Of a stretch of 64,000 bases of DNA, positions 34,289 through 42,503 are shown in pieces; the stretch's first letter is position 1, and the number at the start of each line of letters is the position of its first letter. Source of the stretch: DASPWW01 sp963803425 (lineage in GTDB: Bacteria > Actinomycetota > Thermoleophilia > Solirubrobacterales > 70-9); NCBI GenBank assembly GCA_963803425.1, contig CAWDMA010000001.1:1364001-1428000 (forward strand), read 5' to 3'. Under the pieces are notes generated by a model. It ran no database searches. It was not told where the DNA came from and saw only the letters and a list, made by a program, of their open reading frames with translations. The translations under genes were made by a program, and so were the position numbers.

Positions 34289-35398
34289 CTACCCGCGCCG
34301 GAGCCGCTCCACCGCCGCCTCATCGAGCTCGACGCCGAGCCCCGGAGCGTCGGGGAGATGGAGCTCGCCCCCGCGTACCTCGCATTGGCGCGAGGCGTAG
34401 GTGTCCGCGAACAGGAGCTGCGTTGCAAGGCCGTGAGCCAGCCCTGGGTCGACCCTGTCCTGGTACACGGCCTCGGCGGCGTGGGCGGCGGCCGCGATCC
34501 CGAGCGGGCCGTCCAGGGCGCTGGACAGGTACACGGGCAGATGCTTTGCGATCCCGGCCGCCCCGCCGATCCCGCCGGACTTGGCCAGCTTCACGGTGGC
34601 GAAGCGGCACGCGCCAGCGGCCGCAGCCCGCTTCGCGTCCTTCGGCGTGGCGACGCTCTCGTCGGCCGCGATCGGGATCCGGGTCGCGGCCGCGACCGCG
34701 GCCATCTCGCGAATTCCGGCCGCGGGCTGCTCCGCCAGCTCGATCCCGAACGGCTCCAGCTCGCGCAGGATCGAGATCGCGTCCTCGCGAGACCAGCTCG
34801 CGTTCGCATCCACCCGGATCCGGGCGTCGCCTCCGAGCTCGGCGCGGACCGCCTCGACCTGGCGCAGGTCCTCGCCGATTCCCAGCTTCAGCTTGAAGGT
34901 CTCGAACCCGAGCGCGGACCAATCCCGGGCGCCGGCTGCGACCCGCTCCGGAGGGCCGGCGACGAGGGTCGCGTTCACGCGCACCGGACCGCCGGATGTG
35001 GCTCCGAGCAGCCGCCACAGCGGCTCGCCGGCGGCCTTCGCGGCGAGGTCGAACACCGCCATCTCGATCGCGGCGGCAGCCGGCGGAGGCAGGCGCCTCC
35101 CGGCCGCCGAGTGCACGAAGGCGTCGACCGCGCCGCGCAGTGAGTCCTCGCCGCCGAAGTCCGAGATGTCCGCCCGCGACAGTCGCATCGCCGCCCGCCG
35201 CATCCGCCGCTCCACTCGCGCCGGGTCGTCCCCGCCGCGCAGCGTCATCGGCACCGCCTCGCCCAGCCCCTCGATCCCGGCGTCGGTGCGCAGCCGCAGG
35301 AGGATCACCTCGCGCGCCTCGAGCCGGCCTCGCGCCGTCACGTACGGCTCCCGGAAGGGGAGCGACAGAGGGACGACCTCGATCTGCTCGATCTTCAC
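34289..35398 (-). CDS. menC: o-Succinylbenzoate synthase
   Basis: Enolase-superfamily dehydratase of the menaquinone route. 369 residues. The catalytic set is visible: Lys in TFKLKLGIG, Asp in RIRVDANASWS, Glu in IELAEQPAAG, Asp in IPIAADESVATP and Lys in ATVKLAKSGG. Muconate cycloisomerase or dipeptide epimerase relatives look similar, but the position between menA and menD settles the role. GTG start 35398 overlaps the menA stop region (4 bp), so translation is coupled. Confidence 0.93.
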   Translation of the reverse strand: MKIEQIEVVPLSLPFREPYVTARGRLEAREVILLRLRTDAGIEGLGEAVPMTLRGGDDPARVERRMRRAAMRLSRADISDFGGEDSLRGAVDAFVHSAAGRRLPPPAAAAIEMAVFDLAAKAAGEPLWRLLGATSGGPVRVNATLVAGPPERVAAGARDWSALGFETFKLKLGIGEDLRQVEAVRAELGGDARIRVDANASWSREDAISILRELEPFGIELAEQPAAGIREMAAVAAATRIPIAADESVATPKDAKRAAAAGACRFATVKLAKSGGIGGAAGIAKHLPVYLSSALDGPLGIAAAAHAAEAVYQDRVDPGLAHGLATQLLFADTYASRQCEVRGGELHLPDAPGLGVELDEAAVERLRRG

Positions 35399-36282
35399 GT
35401 CGCGGCCGCTAGCAGCAGCCCGATCGTGAGCAGCACGCTGAAAGCTCCGAGCAGGGCGCCGGTGCCCGCCAGCGCACCGTTCAGCGCCGGCCCGTCGGTT
35501 CGGGTTCGCACCGCCTGCAGCGGCCGTACGGCGAGCGGGGCGGAGGCGAGCGCGAGCAGGATCCAGGCGGGCCCGCCCCCGAGCACCACCCCGACGATCG
35601 AGATGAAGGCGGCCGTCACCAGGCCCGCGAAAAGGGAGCGCGTCGGCCGCCGCCCCAGCCTGACGGCCAGGGTCATCTTCCCCGAGCGCCGGTCGGTGTC
35701 GATGTCGCGGACGTTGTTGACGACCAGGATCGCGGTGGACAGCAGCCCGATCGGGATCGACAGCGTCAGCGGCAGCCACGCCAGCTCCTCCACCTGGACG
35801 TAGTAGGAGCCGTTCACAGCGACCAGGCCGAAGAAGGCGAACACGAACGCCTCGCCCAGCCCCGCGTACCCGTACGGTCTCGGCCCGCCCGTGTAGAGGA
35901 CGCCGGCCAGGATCGAGAGCACCCCGACGACGAGGATGATCGGTCCCGCGACCCACGTCAGGTAGAGGCCCGCGATCACGGCGACCCCGAAGGCGATCCA
36001 CGTCGCGACCAGGACCCGCCGCGGCGCGACCAGCCCGGACGACGTCACCCGCACCGGACCGAGGCGGTCGACCGAGTCCGCGCCGCGCTTAGCGTCGGAG
36101 TAGTCGTTCGCGAGGTTGGTGCCGATCTGGATGAAGATCGACCCGATCAGCGCCGCGATCAGCGCTCCCACACGGAGATCGTCGGTCGCCTCGACCGCCG
36201 CCGCCGTCCCGACCAGGACCGGCGCCACAGCCGCCGGCAGCGTCCGCGGCCTCGCGGCCATCAGCCATATCCGGGCGTCCAC
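35395..36282 (-). CDS. menA: 1,4-dihydroxy-2-naphthoate polyprenyltransferase
   Basis: Membrane UbiA-family enzyme that attaches the polyprenyl chain. 295 residues with about eight hydrophobic helices. Both Asp-rich motifs are present: NLANDYSDAKRGAD and VRDIDTDRRSGKMTLAVRLG. N-terminus IWLMAARPRTLPAAVAPVLVG is typical of MenA. GTG 36282 starts 5 nt after the menB stop; ATG 36261 (MAARPRT) is an alternative. Together with MenB, MenC, MenD, MenE and MenF this covers most of the classical pathway. Confidence 0.94.
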   Translation of the reverse strand: MDARIWLMAARPRTLPAAVAPVLVGTAAAVEATDDLRVGALIAALIGSIFIQIGTNLANDYSDAKRGADSVDRLGPVRVTSSGLVAPRRVLVATWIAFGVAVIAGLYLTWVAGPIILVVGVLSILAGVLYTGGPRPYGYAGLGEAFVFAFFGLVAVNGSYYVQVEELAWLPLTLSIPIGLLSTAILVVNNVRDIDTDRRSGKMTLAVRLGRRPTRSLFAGLVTAAFISIVGVVLGGGPAWILLALASAPLAVRPLQAVRTRTDGPALNGALAGTGALLGAFSVLLTIGLLLAAAT

Positions 36283-36287
36283 GGGTC

Positions 36288-37166
36288 CTAGGGTCGCTTC
36301 GGGTACTTCGAGAAGTCCGGGCGGCGGCCCTCGACGTACGCGTTCCGCCCCTCCTGGCCCTCCTCGGTCATGTAGAACAGCAGCGTCGCGTCGTGGGAGA
36401 GCTGCTGCAGCCCGGTGAGGCCGTCCTCGGCTGCGTTGAAGCTGGCCTTCAGCAGCCGCAGCGACAGGGGGGAGAGGGCGGCCATCTCGCGACACCACCG
36501 CACCGTCTCGCGCTCCAGCTCCGCGAGCGGGACGACCGTGTTGACGAGCCCCATCCGAAGCGCCTCGTCGGCGTCGTACAGCCGGCACAGGAACCAGATC
36601 TCCTTGGCGCGCTTCGCGCCCACCTGCCGCGCCAGCAGGCCCGCGCCGAAGCCGCCGTCGAAGCTCCCCACGCGCGGCCCAGTCTGTCCGAACTGGGCGT
36701 TGTCTGCGGCGATCGTCAGGTCGCAGACCAGGTGGAGGATGTGGCCGCCACCGACCGCGTAGCCCGCAACCGCCGCCACCACCGGCTTCGGCAGCCGGCG
36801 GATCTGGACGTGGAGCTCGCCGACGTCGAGCCGGCCGACACCCTGCTTCGCCAGCGCGTCGTCGCCGATGTACCCGTCGTCGCCCCGGATCCGCTGGTCG
36901 CCGCCCGAGCAGAACGCGTCGGCGCCCTCGCCGGTGAGCACGACCGTCGCGACCTCGAGGTCGTCCCTGGCGAGGTCGAACGCGGATCGCAGCTCCCGCA
37001 GGGTCTGGGGGCGGAACGCGTTCCGGACCTCGGGGCGGTCGATCGTGATCCGCGCGATCGACTCGCCCTTCTCGTACCGGATGTCGTCGAACTCGGCCGC
37101 CCTGCGCCACTCGAGCGGCGCGTACAGCTCGTCGAGCGGAGGGGAGTCCCTGTGAGGGGTCGGCAT
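36288..37166 (-). CDS. menB: 1,4-dihydroxy-2-naphthoyl-CoA synthase
   Basis: Crotonase-fold ring-closing enzyme. 292 residues. MenB-specific features: DDIRYEKGESIARITIDRPEVRNAFRP (split by variable residues), CSGGDQRIRGDDGY, GYAVGGGHILHLVCDLTIAA, GPRVGSFDGGFGAGLLAR and the C-terminal GRNAYVEGRRPDFSKYP. First gene of the minus-strand men operon; a 96-bp divergent spacer separates it from menE. Confidence 0.96.
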   Translation of the reverse strand: MPTPHRDSPPLDELYAPLEWRRAAEFDDIRYEKGESIARITIDRPEVRNAFRPQTLRELRSAFDLARDDLEVATVVLTGEGADAFCSGGDQRIRGDDGYIGDDALAKQGVGRLDVGELHVQIRRLPKPVVAAVAGYAVGGGHILHLVCDLTIAADNAQFGQTGPRVGSFDGGFGAGLLARQVGAKRAKEIWFLCRLYDADEALRMGLVNTVVPLAELERETVRWCREMAALSPLSLRLLKASFNAAEDGLTGLQQLSHDATLLFYMTEEGQEGRNAYVEGRRPDFSKYPKRP

Positions 37167-37262
37167 CTGTCAGTGGGTGGTGTCGTGCCCCCGTGCCAGG
37201 GGCGGGGCCGCAAGAATGCGCAGCAACGATAGCCGCACACTCCCCGTAGACCCCTCACCACG

Positions 37263-38588
37263 GTGCTACTCGACAACTGGCTCGCGCAGCGCGCCCTCAC
37301 CAGCCCGGACCGGGTGGCGCTCGTCGCCGCGGGAGTGTCGCTGACCTACGCGGAGCTGGAGGCCGAGGCGGTCGTGGCCGCGCGCCGGCTCGCCGGACGC
37401 GGGGTGCGACGGGACGCGGCGGTCGTGCTGGAGCTGCCCGCCGGGCCGGAGTACGCGGTCCTCCTGCACGCGCTGATCAAGCTCGGCGCGGTCGTCCACC
37501 CGATTGGCGCCAACCTGTCCGGCCCGGAGCGGGACGCCGAGATCGAGCGCGTCCGCCCGGCGCTCGTGATCTCCGACCCGCGCGACGCCGCCGGGCCCGA
37601 GGCCGACCTGCCGCTGCTCGGCGAACACAATCTGGACGCGGTCCACTGCCGGGTGATGACCAGCGGCACCACCGCGCGGCCGCGCTCGGTCGGGCTCACC
37701 TACGGCAACCACCTGTGGAGCGCGGTCGGGTCAGCGTTCAAGATCGGCGTCGATCCCGGCGACCGGTGGCTCTGCTGCCTGCCGCTCAACCATGTCGGCG
37801 GCCTCTCGATCCTGATGCGGTCGGTGATCTACGGGACCGGCGCGATCGTCCACGACGGGTTCGACGTCGAGGCCGTCGCCGAGTCGCTGCGGGCCGAGGA
37901 CGTCTCGGTGCTGTCGCTGGTGCCGACGATGCTGGTCAGGCTGCTGGACGCCGGCATCGACCTGTCCGGACCGCGCGCGATCCTGCTCGGCGGCGGTCCC
38001 TCGCCGGTCTCCGTGATCGAGGAGGCGGTGCGGAGCGGGGCGAGCGTCGTGCAGACATACGGCCTCACCGAGGCGGCGTCGCAGGTGACCACGCTCGAGC
38101 CCGGCGAGGCGCACCGCAAGCTCGGCTCCGCGGGCAGGCCGCTGCTGACGACTCACCTGAGGATCCAGGGCGGTGAGATCCTCGTACAGGGGCCCACGGT
38201 CGGCCCGGGCTGCGCCGACGAGGACGGATGGCTGCACACCGGCGACGTGGGGCGGATCGACGAGCAGGGGTTCCTGTACGTCGAGGACCGGGTCGACGAC
38301 CTGATCGTGACCGGCGGCGAGAACGTCGCACCCTCCGAGGTGGAGCGGGTGCTGATGGCCCATCCGGCCGTATCCGACGCCGCCGCCGTGCCTCGCCCGG
38401 ACCCCGAGTGGCAGCAGGCGGTGACGGCGGTGGTCGTCCTCCACGACGGCGCCGAGCCGACCGAGGAGGAGCTCCGGGTCCACTGCGCCCGTGAGCTGGC
38501 CGGGTTCAAGGTCCCGAAGCGGTTCGAGTTCGCGGCGGAGCTGCCGCGCACCACGTCGGGGAAGCTCCTCCGCCGCGCCCTGCGGTGA
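37263..38588 (+). CDS. menE: o-Succinylbenzoate-CoA ligase
   Basis: Adenylate-forming enzyme that activates o-succinylbenzoate for MenB. 441 residues, short for the family as MenE usually is. Motifs: MTSGTTARPRSVGLTYGNH (phosphate loop), QTYGLTEAASQVTTL, LHTGDVGRIDEQGFLYVEDRVDDLIVTGGEN broken across positions 315-350, and a C-terminal PRTTSGKLLRRAL catalytic Lys. GTG start. It is divergent from menB, so a shared regulatory spacer controls both arms. Confidence 0.93.
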   Translation: MLLDNWLAQRALTSPDRVALVAAGVSLTYAELEAEAVVAARRLAGRGVRRDAAVVLELPAGPEYAVLLHALIKLGAVVHPIGANLSGPERDAEIERVRPALVISDPRDAAGPEADLPLLGEHNLDAVHCRVMTSGTTARPRSVGLTYGNHLWSAVGSAFKIGVDPGDRWLCCLPLNHVGGLSILMRSVIYGTGAIVHDGFDVEAVAESLRAEDVSVLSLVPTMLVRLLDAGIDLSGPRAILLGGGPSPVSVIEEAVRSGASVVQTYGLTEAASQVTTLEPGEAHRKLGSAGRPLLTTHLRIQGGEILVQGPTVGPGCADEDGWLHTGDVGRIDEQGFLYVEDRVDDLIVTGGENVAPSEVERVLMAHPAVSDAAAVPRPDPEWQQAVTAVVVLHDGAEPTEEELRVHCARELAGFKVPKRFEFAAELPRTTSGKLLRRALR

Positions 38589-38592
38589 CCGC

Positions 38593-38598
38593 TAGCAT
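38593..38598 (+). promoter_or_regulatory. Putative -10 (TAGCAT) for ilvC
   Basis: TAGCAT ends 10 nt before ATG 38609, within the 20-bp gap after menE. Confidence 0.3.
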
Positions 38599-38608
38599 CC
38601 CGCGTCCG

Positions 38609-39607
38609 ATGGCCAAGGACATCTTCTACGACGACGACGCCGACCTCTCGCTGCTCGACGGAAAGACGGTTGCGATCATCGGATACGGCTCGCAGGGCCA
38701 CGCGCACGCGCTCAACCTGAAGGACAACGGCGTCGAGGTCGTGGTAGGACTTCGCCCGGACTCCGCCAGCCGCGCCGACGCCGAGGCCCACGGGCTGCGC
38801 GTGCTCGACATCGCCGACGCGGCCAGCGAGGGGGACGTCGTGATGGTTCTGCTCCCCGACGAGCGTCAGGCCGAGGTGTGGGACGCACAGATCTCCGACG
38901 GGATCGCGGAGGGCAAGCTGCTCATGTTCGCCCACGGGTTCACGATCCACTACGGCGAGATCGACCCGCCGCCCGGCGTCGACGTCGGGATGGTCGCGCC
39001 GAAGGGCCCCGGCCACCTGGTCCGCCGCCAGTTCGAGGAGGGCCGCGGCGTCCCCTGCCTGATCGCGATCCACCAGGACGCCACCGGCACCGCTCACGAT
39101 CTCGTGCTCGCGTACGCGAGGGGGATCGGCGGAACCCGCGCCGGCGTGATCGAGACCACCTTCAAGGACGAGTGCGAGACCGACCTCTTCGGGGAGCAGT
39201 CGGTGCTGTGCGGGGGCGTCACCGAGCTCGTCCGGGCTGGATACGAGACGCTCACCGAGGCGGGCTACGACCCGCGGCTGGCGTACTTCGAGTGCCTGCA
39301 CGAGCTGAAGCTGATCGTCGACCTGATGTACGAGCAGGGGATCACCGGGATGCGGGACTCGATCTCGAACACGGCGGAGTACGGCGATCTCACTCGCGGG
39401 AACCGCGTGATCGGCGACGAGACCCGCGCCGCGATGAAGCAGATCCTCGCCGACATCCAGTCGGGCGAGTTCGCGAAGGAGTGGATCGCCGAGAACCGCG
39501 CCGGCCAGGAGAACTTCAAGCGCCTCCGCGAGGAGGGCAAGGGCCACGAGGTCGAGCGCGTCGGCGCCGACCTGCGCGGGATGATGCCCTGGATCCGGGA
39601 GGAGTAG
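38609..39607 (+). CDS. ilvC: Ketol-acid reductoisomerase (class I)
   Basis: Second common step of Val/Leu/Ile synthesis. 332 residues, class I length. Rossmann motif AIIGYGSQGHAHALNL, APKGPGHLVRRQFEEGRGVP, and the metal-binding DLFGEQSVLCGGVTEL and ECLHELKLIVDLMYEQG. The dinucleotide loop carries RPDSASR; an Arg/Ser pair there usually means NADPH. Separated from ilvBN by 14 kb, whereas these genes often form one operon. ATG 38609 chosen (MAKDIFYDDDADL); a GTG 24 nt upstream is possible. Confidence 0.96.
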   Translation: MAKDIFYDDDADLSLLDGKTVAIIGYGSQGHAHALNLKDNGVEVVVGLRPDSASRADAEAHGLRVLDIADAASEGDVVMVLLPDERQAEVWDAQISDGIAEGKLLMFAHGFTIHYGEIDPPPGVDVGMVAPKGPGHLVRRQFEEGRGVPCLIAIHQDATGTAHDLVLAYARGIGGTRAGVIETTFKDECETDLFGEQSVLCGGVTELVRAGYETLTEAGYDPRLAYFECLHELKLIVDLMYEQGITGMRDSISNTAEYGDLTRGNRVIGDETRAAMKQILADIQSGEFAKEWIAENRAGQENFKRLREEGKGHEVERVGADLRGMMPWIREE

Positions 39608-39653
39608 CTAGGCGAAAGCGCAGCACAGTACCGGACACCGACAAGGGAGCGGC

Positions 39654-40304
39654 ATGATGAAGCGAGCAGCAGCAAGGCCGTCGCCGGCGATCGCGGTCGC
39701 CGCGGTGGCGCTGGTGGCGGCGCTGGCGGGGACGGCGGTGGCCGGTCCGACCGCGACGAGCAGCGTCAGCAAGAAGCAGGTCAAGAAGACCGCGAAGAAG
39801 GAGGCGGCTAAGTACTTCGACGCCAACATCGGCGATGCGTCGGTCGCCAGCGCGCAGAGTGCGCAGAGCGCGCAGACTGCGACCACCGCTGGGAGCGCGG
39901 GCAACGCCTCGCAGCTCGGCGGCCAGAGCCCGTCGGCGTTCCGGACGGGCGTGGCATCGGCGCAGCTCACGAACGCGATTCACCCGGAGACGGACTCGAC
40001 TGTCCTGTCGACGACGATCGCGCTTCCGTCGACGAAGACGGTCACCGCGGTCGCGACGATCCAGGCGACCCTCGATGGTGTCTCCACCGACTCGATCGCG
40101 TGCAGGTCGCGGATCGCGGGGACGGACGGCCTCCGGCAAGAGGTCGACATCGAGGCCGACGGGCACCACGCCTCCGTGCCGGTCACGCAGAGCCTCACCC
40201 TGGCTGCCGGCACGCACACCGTGCTCGTGCAATGCAGCACGGGGAGCGGAGACCCCAGCGTGGAGGTCAGCGACAGGGCGCTGAGCGTCGTCGCGACCGG
40301 CTAG
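39654..40304 (+). CDS. Secreted protein with Lys-rich N-terminus, function unknown
   Basis: 216 residues. Signal peptide about 1-30 (AVAAVALVAALAGTAVAG). It is followed by SVSKKQVKKTAKKEAAKYFD, then a Gln/Ala/Ser-rich stretch and ASQLGGQSPSAFRTG, an arrangement seen in many secreted proteins of Thermoleophilia-type actinobacteria (from memory, not searched). The C-terminal 110 residues look beta-rich with two cysteines (IACRSRI, VLVQCSTG) that could form a disulfide. Convergent with the next gene, overlapping by 4 bp. Confidence 0.75.
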   Translation: MMKRAAARPSPAIAVAAVALVAALAGTAVAGPTATSSVSKKQVKKTAKKEAAKYFDANIGDASVASAQSAQSAQTATTAGSAGNASQLGGQSPSAFRTGVASAQLTNAIHPETDSTVLSTTIALPSTKTVTAVATIQATLDGVSTDSIACRSRIAGTDGLRQEVDIEADGHHASVPVTQSLTLAAGTHTVLVQCSTGSGDPSVEVSDRALSVVATG

Positions 40305-40804
40305 GACGACTCCGGCGCAGAGTCCGCTGCGGATGGGGCCCGGCTGCGGCCGGGCCCCGTCTCGTCTGCGGACGGTAATGCGCCGCCCGCGCCGGCTTCG
40401 ATCGCCCGCCACGCCTTGTTCAGCTCCGCCTGCATGTAGCCGTAGGCGACGATCGAGAGCACGAACACGAACAGGATCAGCACGATCCACCCGTTCAGGG
40501 TCGGGAGCCGCCCGGTGGTGAGCTCCTGCGCGTACTTCATCCGGTGGACGCCCCTGTACAGCGAGACGAACGGCGGGATGATCAGGAGGCCGCCCGGGAA
40601 CCACGCGAGCAGCGAGATCATCGGCTTGTCGCCGAGGCCGTCGACTCCACGGGCGGTGCCGAGCTCGGTCATCTCGCGGTTCACCTGGTACCACCAGTAC
40701 AGCCCGTAGATCCCGAGCGTGATCACGATCAGGACCGCGACGCCGACCGGGTGGCGGATCTTCGCTCGCCCGGGCCCGCCGTCGATCGCCACCGAATCCG
40801 CCAT
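40301..40804 (-). CDS. DUF4234-like membrane protein
   Basis: 167 residues. GVAVLIVITLGIYGLYWWYQVNREM is the hallmark first helix of DUF4234 proteins; two more helices follow (about 66-85 and 107-127). The C-terminal 35 residues are disordered and encoded partly by a perfect hairpin (40335-40358). Function unknown. First of several small membrane genes (DUF4234, two DUF4389 and RDD) grouped here. Confidence 0.8.
   Translation of the reverse strand: MADSVAIDGGPGRAKIRHPVGVAVLIVITLGIYGLYWWYQVNREMTELGTARGVDGLGDKPMISLLAWFPGGLLIIPPFVSLYRGVHRMKYAQELTTGRLPTLNGWIVLILFVFVLSIVAYGYMQAELNKAWRAIEAGAGGALPSADETGPGRSRAPSAADSAPESS
40335..40358. terminator. Perfect 10-bp hairpin between convergent genes
   Basis: GGGGCCCGGC TGCG GCCGGGCCCC. 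It lies 30 nt after the stop of the secreted protein gene (plus strand) and inside the last codons of the DUF4234 gene (minus strand), so it can serve as a terminator for the plus-strand gene. Confidence 0.6.
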
Positions 40805-40814
40805 CTCTCCTCCT

Positions 40815-41276
40815 CTACTCGCCGAGAACCTTGATCACGAGGCGCTTCGGCCGGCGGCCGTCGAACTCCGTGTAGAAGACCTGCTGCCACGGCCCCAGGT
40901 CGAGCCTCCCGTCGGTGACCGGCAGCACCACCTGGTGGTGGACCAGCAGGTTCTTGAAGTGGGCGTCGCCGTTGTCCTCGCCGCCGCGGTGGTGGCGGTA
41001 GTCGCCGCCCTCGGGCAGAAGGTCACCGGCCACGTCGTTCGATGGCGGAGCCCAGCTCGGCGGGGCGAGCTTGTCGAGCCACTCCAACGCGTCGGCCTGG
41101 ATCCCCGGCTCGTCGTCGTTCACCCACACCCCGGCGGTGATGTGCATCGCGGACACCAGCACCATCCCCTCGCCGATCCTGGACTCGTCCACCGCGGCCT
41201 GGACGTCCTCGGTGATCCGCACGAACTCACGCCGCTCCTCGGTCTCGAACGTCCGGTAGACGGTGTGGGCGGTCAA
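40815..41276 (-). CDS. YjbQ family protein (UPF0047)
   Basis: 153 residues. Family motifs: TEDVQAAVDESRIGEGMVLVSAMHITAGVWVNDDEPG (broken by variable positions), HRGGEDNGDAHFKNLLVHHQVVLPV and GPWQQVFYTEFDGRR. YjbQ proteins have reported thiamine-phosphate synthase activity in some species, but their main role is unclear. The TTG start (41274-41276) overlaps the stop of the upstream DUF4389 gene, so it is translationally coupled; no other canonical start sits near the conserved N-terminus. Confidence 0.85.
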   Translation of the reverse strand: MTAHTVYRTFETEERREFVRITEDVQAAVDESRIGEGMVLVSAMHITAGVWVNDDEPGIQADALEWLDKLAPPSWAPPSNDVAGDLLPEGGDYRHHRGGEDNGDAHFKNLLVHHQVVLPVTDGRLDLGPWQQVFYTEFDGRRPKRLVIKVLGE

Positions 41277-41941
41277 CTCTTCTCGGGCGACCCGGTGCCG
41301 GCGGGGAGCGGCGCCGCGGGAGCGCTGGTCGCGGGCGGCAGCCCGGGCGCGTCCGCGGGCGGGTCGTAGCGCTGCACGTCGAGCAGCCGCGGGTGCGCCT
41401 CGGTGAGCAGCAGCAGGAACCCGTTGGAGCGGGTCAGATACGCGGTGGACGCGACCAGCGCCTCGTGCATGGTGACCGACTGCTTGCCCGTGAACAGGAT
41501 CCGGAACCAGGCGACAAATGCGGCGCCCTGCAGGACAAGGGCCAATCCGTACCCGCCGATCAAGGCCTGGGGGAAGTACAGGACGTACTTGAAGAAGGTC
41601 TTGCCGCGGTGGTAGCGCTCCTGGGGCGGAGCGACGTCGACCCCGACGGGATACTCGGGCTCGGGGCCGGACCCGAACGACGGGAGCTCGTCGGTGAGCA
41701 GCAGCGTGTACGCCGCGACTCGGGTCGACAGCCGCACGTAGCCGGCGACGAAGCTGTACATGCCCTCCGGGAAGCGGGCCGTGAACAGCATCGCGAACCA
41801 CGCCACCACCACGACCACGAGGGCGGCGATCCCGTACAGGGAGGCCCAGATCAGCCACGGGATCGCGATGATCCCCCGGAAGAACGTGGTCAGCCGGTTG
41901 CGCTCGATCTCGTACTCGGAGGTGAAGCTGATCGGGTTCAT
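41273..41941 (-). CDS. DUF4389 membrane protein
   Basis: 222 residues. Four hydrophobic segments, including IIAIPWLIWASLYGIAALVVVVVAW. The repeated pattern WFAMLFTARFPEGMYSFVAGYVRLSTRVAAY and WFRILFTGKQSVTMHEALVASTAYLTRSNGF shows an internal duplication typical of DUF4389. Related to the gene at 42504-43160. The C-terminus is Pro/Ala-rich. Function unknown. Confidence 0.82.
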   Translation of the reverse strand: MNPISFTSEYEIERNRLTTFFRGIIAIPWLIWASLYGIAALVVVVVAWFAMLFTARFPEGMYSFVAGYVRLSTRVAAYTLLLTDELPSFGSGPEPEYPVGVDVAPPQERYHRGKTFFKYVLYFPQALIGGYGLALVLQGAAFVAWFRILFTGKQSVTMHEALVASTAYLTRSNGFLLLLTEAHPRLLDVQRYDPPADAPGLPPATSAPAAPLPAGTGSPEKS

Positions 41942-41988
41942 CTGCCCCTCTCGTAGGTGTGGCCGTTCAGATCGGCACTATATGCGCC

Positions 41989-42453
41989 GTGATCGACGCT
42001 CCCACGAACACGGCCGCCGGCTGGGGAGAGCGCACCGGCGGCGCGCTGATCGACCTGACGATCATGTTCGCGACGCTCGTCGCCGGGGTCGTCGCCGGGG
42101 CGATCATCGCCGCATCCGGGGGATGGAGGGTCCCGATCGGCGTCGTGATCGTGATCGCCGGCGTCGCCGGCGCGGCCCTGTACGCGCCGCTGCTGGTGTG
42201 CCGCCGGGGTGAGGGCAACGGCCTCACGCTCGGGAAGCGGGCGGTCGGGGTGCGGGCCGTCCGCGACGACGGCCGCCCGGTCGGCTTCTGGCTCGGGATG
42301 CTGCGGGAGGTGGTCGTCCCGATCGTGATCGGAATCGTGATCACCGGCGGCTTGTTCTGGCTGATCGACGCGTTGTGGCCGCTGTTCGACGACCGCAACC
42401 GTGCGATCCACGACATCGTCTCCGCGACGCACGTCGTGAAGCTCGAGGGGTAG
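41989..42453 (+). CDS. RDD family membrane protein
   Basis: 154 residues. GWGERTGGALIDLTIMFATLVAGV carries the R/D positions of the first RDD helix, and LTLGKRAVGVRAVRDDGRPVGFW is the conserved loop; helix 3 lies near 105-125. RDD proteins are small membrane proteins, some acting as Na+/H+ antiporters. It is divergent from the DUF4389 gene. GTG 41989 chosen; GTG 41959 would add ten residues over a TATA-like promoter stretch. Confidence 0.85.
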   Translation: MIDAPTNTAAGWGERTGGALIDLTIMFATLVAGVVAGAIIAASGGWRVPIGVVIVIAGVAGAALYAPLLVCRRGEGNGLTLGKRAVGVRAVRDDGRPVGFWLGMLREVVVPIVIGIVITGGLFWLIDALWPLFDDRNRAIHDIVSATHVVKLEG

Positions 42454-42488
42454 CCGACACGGGGGCGGCGCAGCGCCCCCGTGTCGGC
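42453..42488. terminator. Bidirectional terminator, 15-bp perfect stem
   Basis: GCCGACACGGGGGCG (42453-42467), 6-nt loop, CGCCCCCGTGTCGGC (42474-42488). It lies between the convergent RDD and DUF4389 genes and begins at the last base of the RDD stop codon, serving both strands. Confidence 0.8.
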
Positions 42489-42503
42489 CAAAAGCAGGCC
42501 TGG

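Noticed and set aside
34629..34642. CCGCTTCGCGTCC, matching the repeat core, inside menC
   Set aside because: No complementary arms, and the codons encode a conserved menC segment (PKDAKRAAAAG), so the match is chance from codon use.
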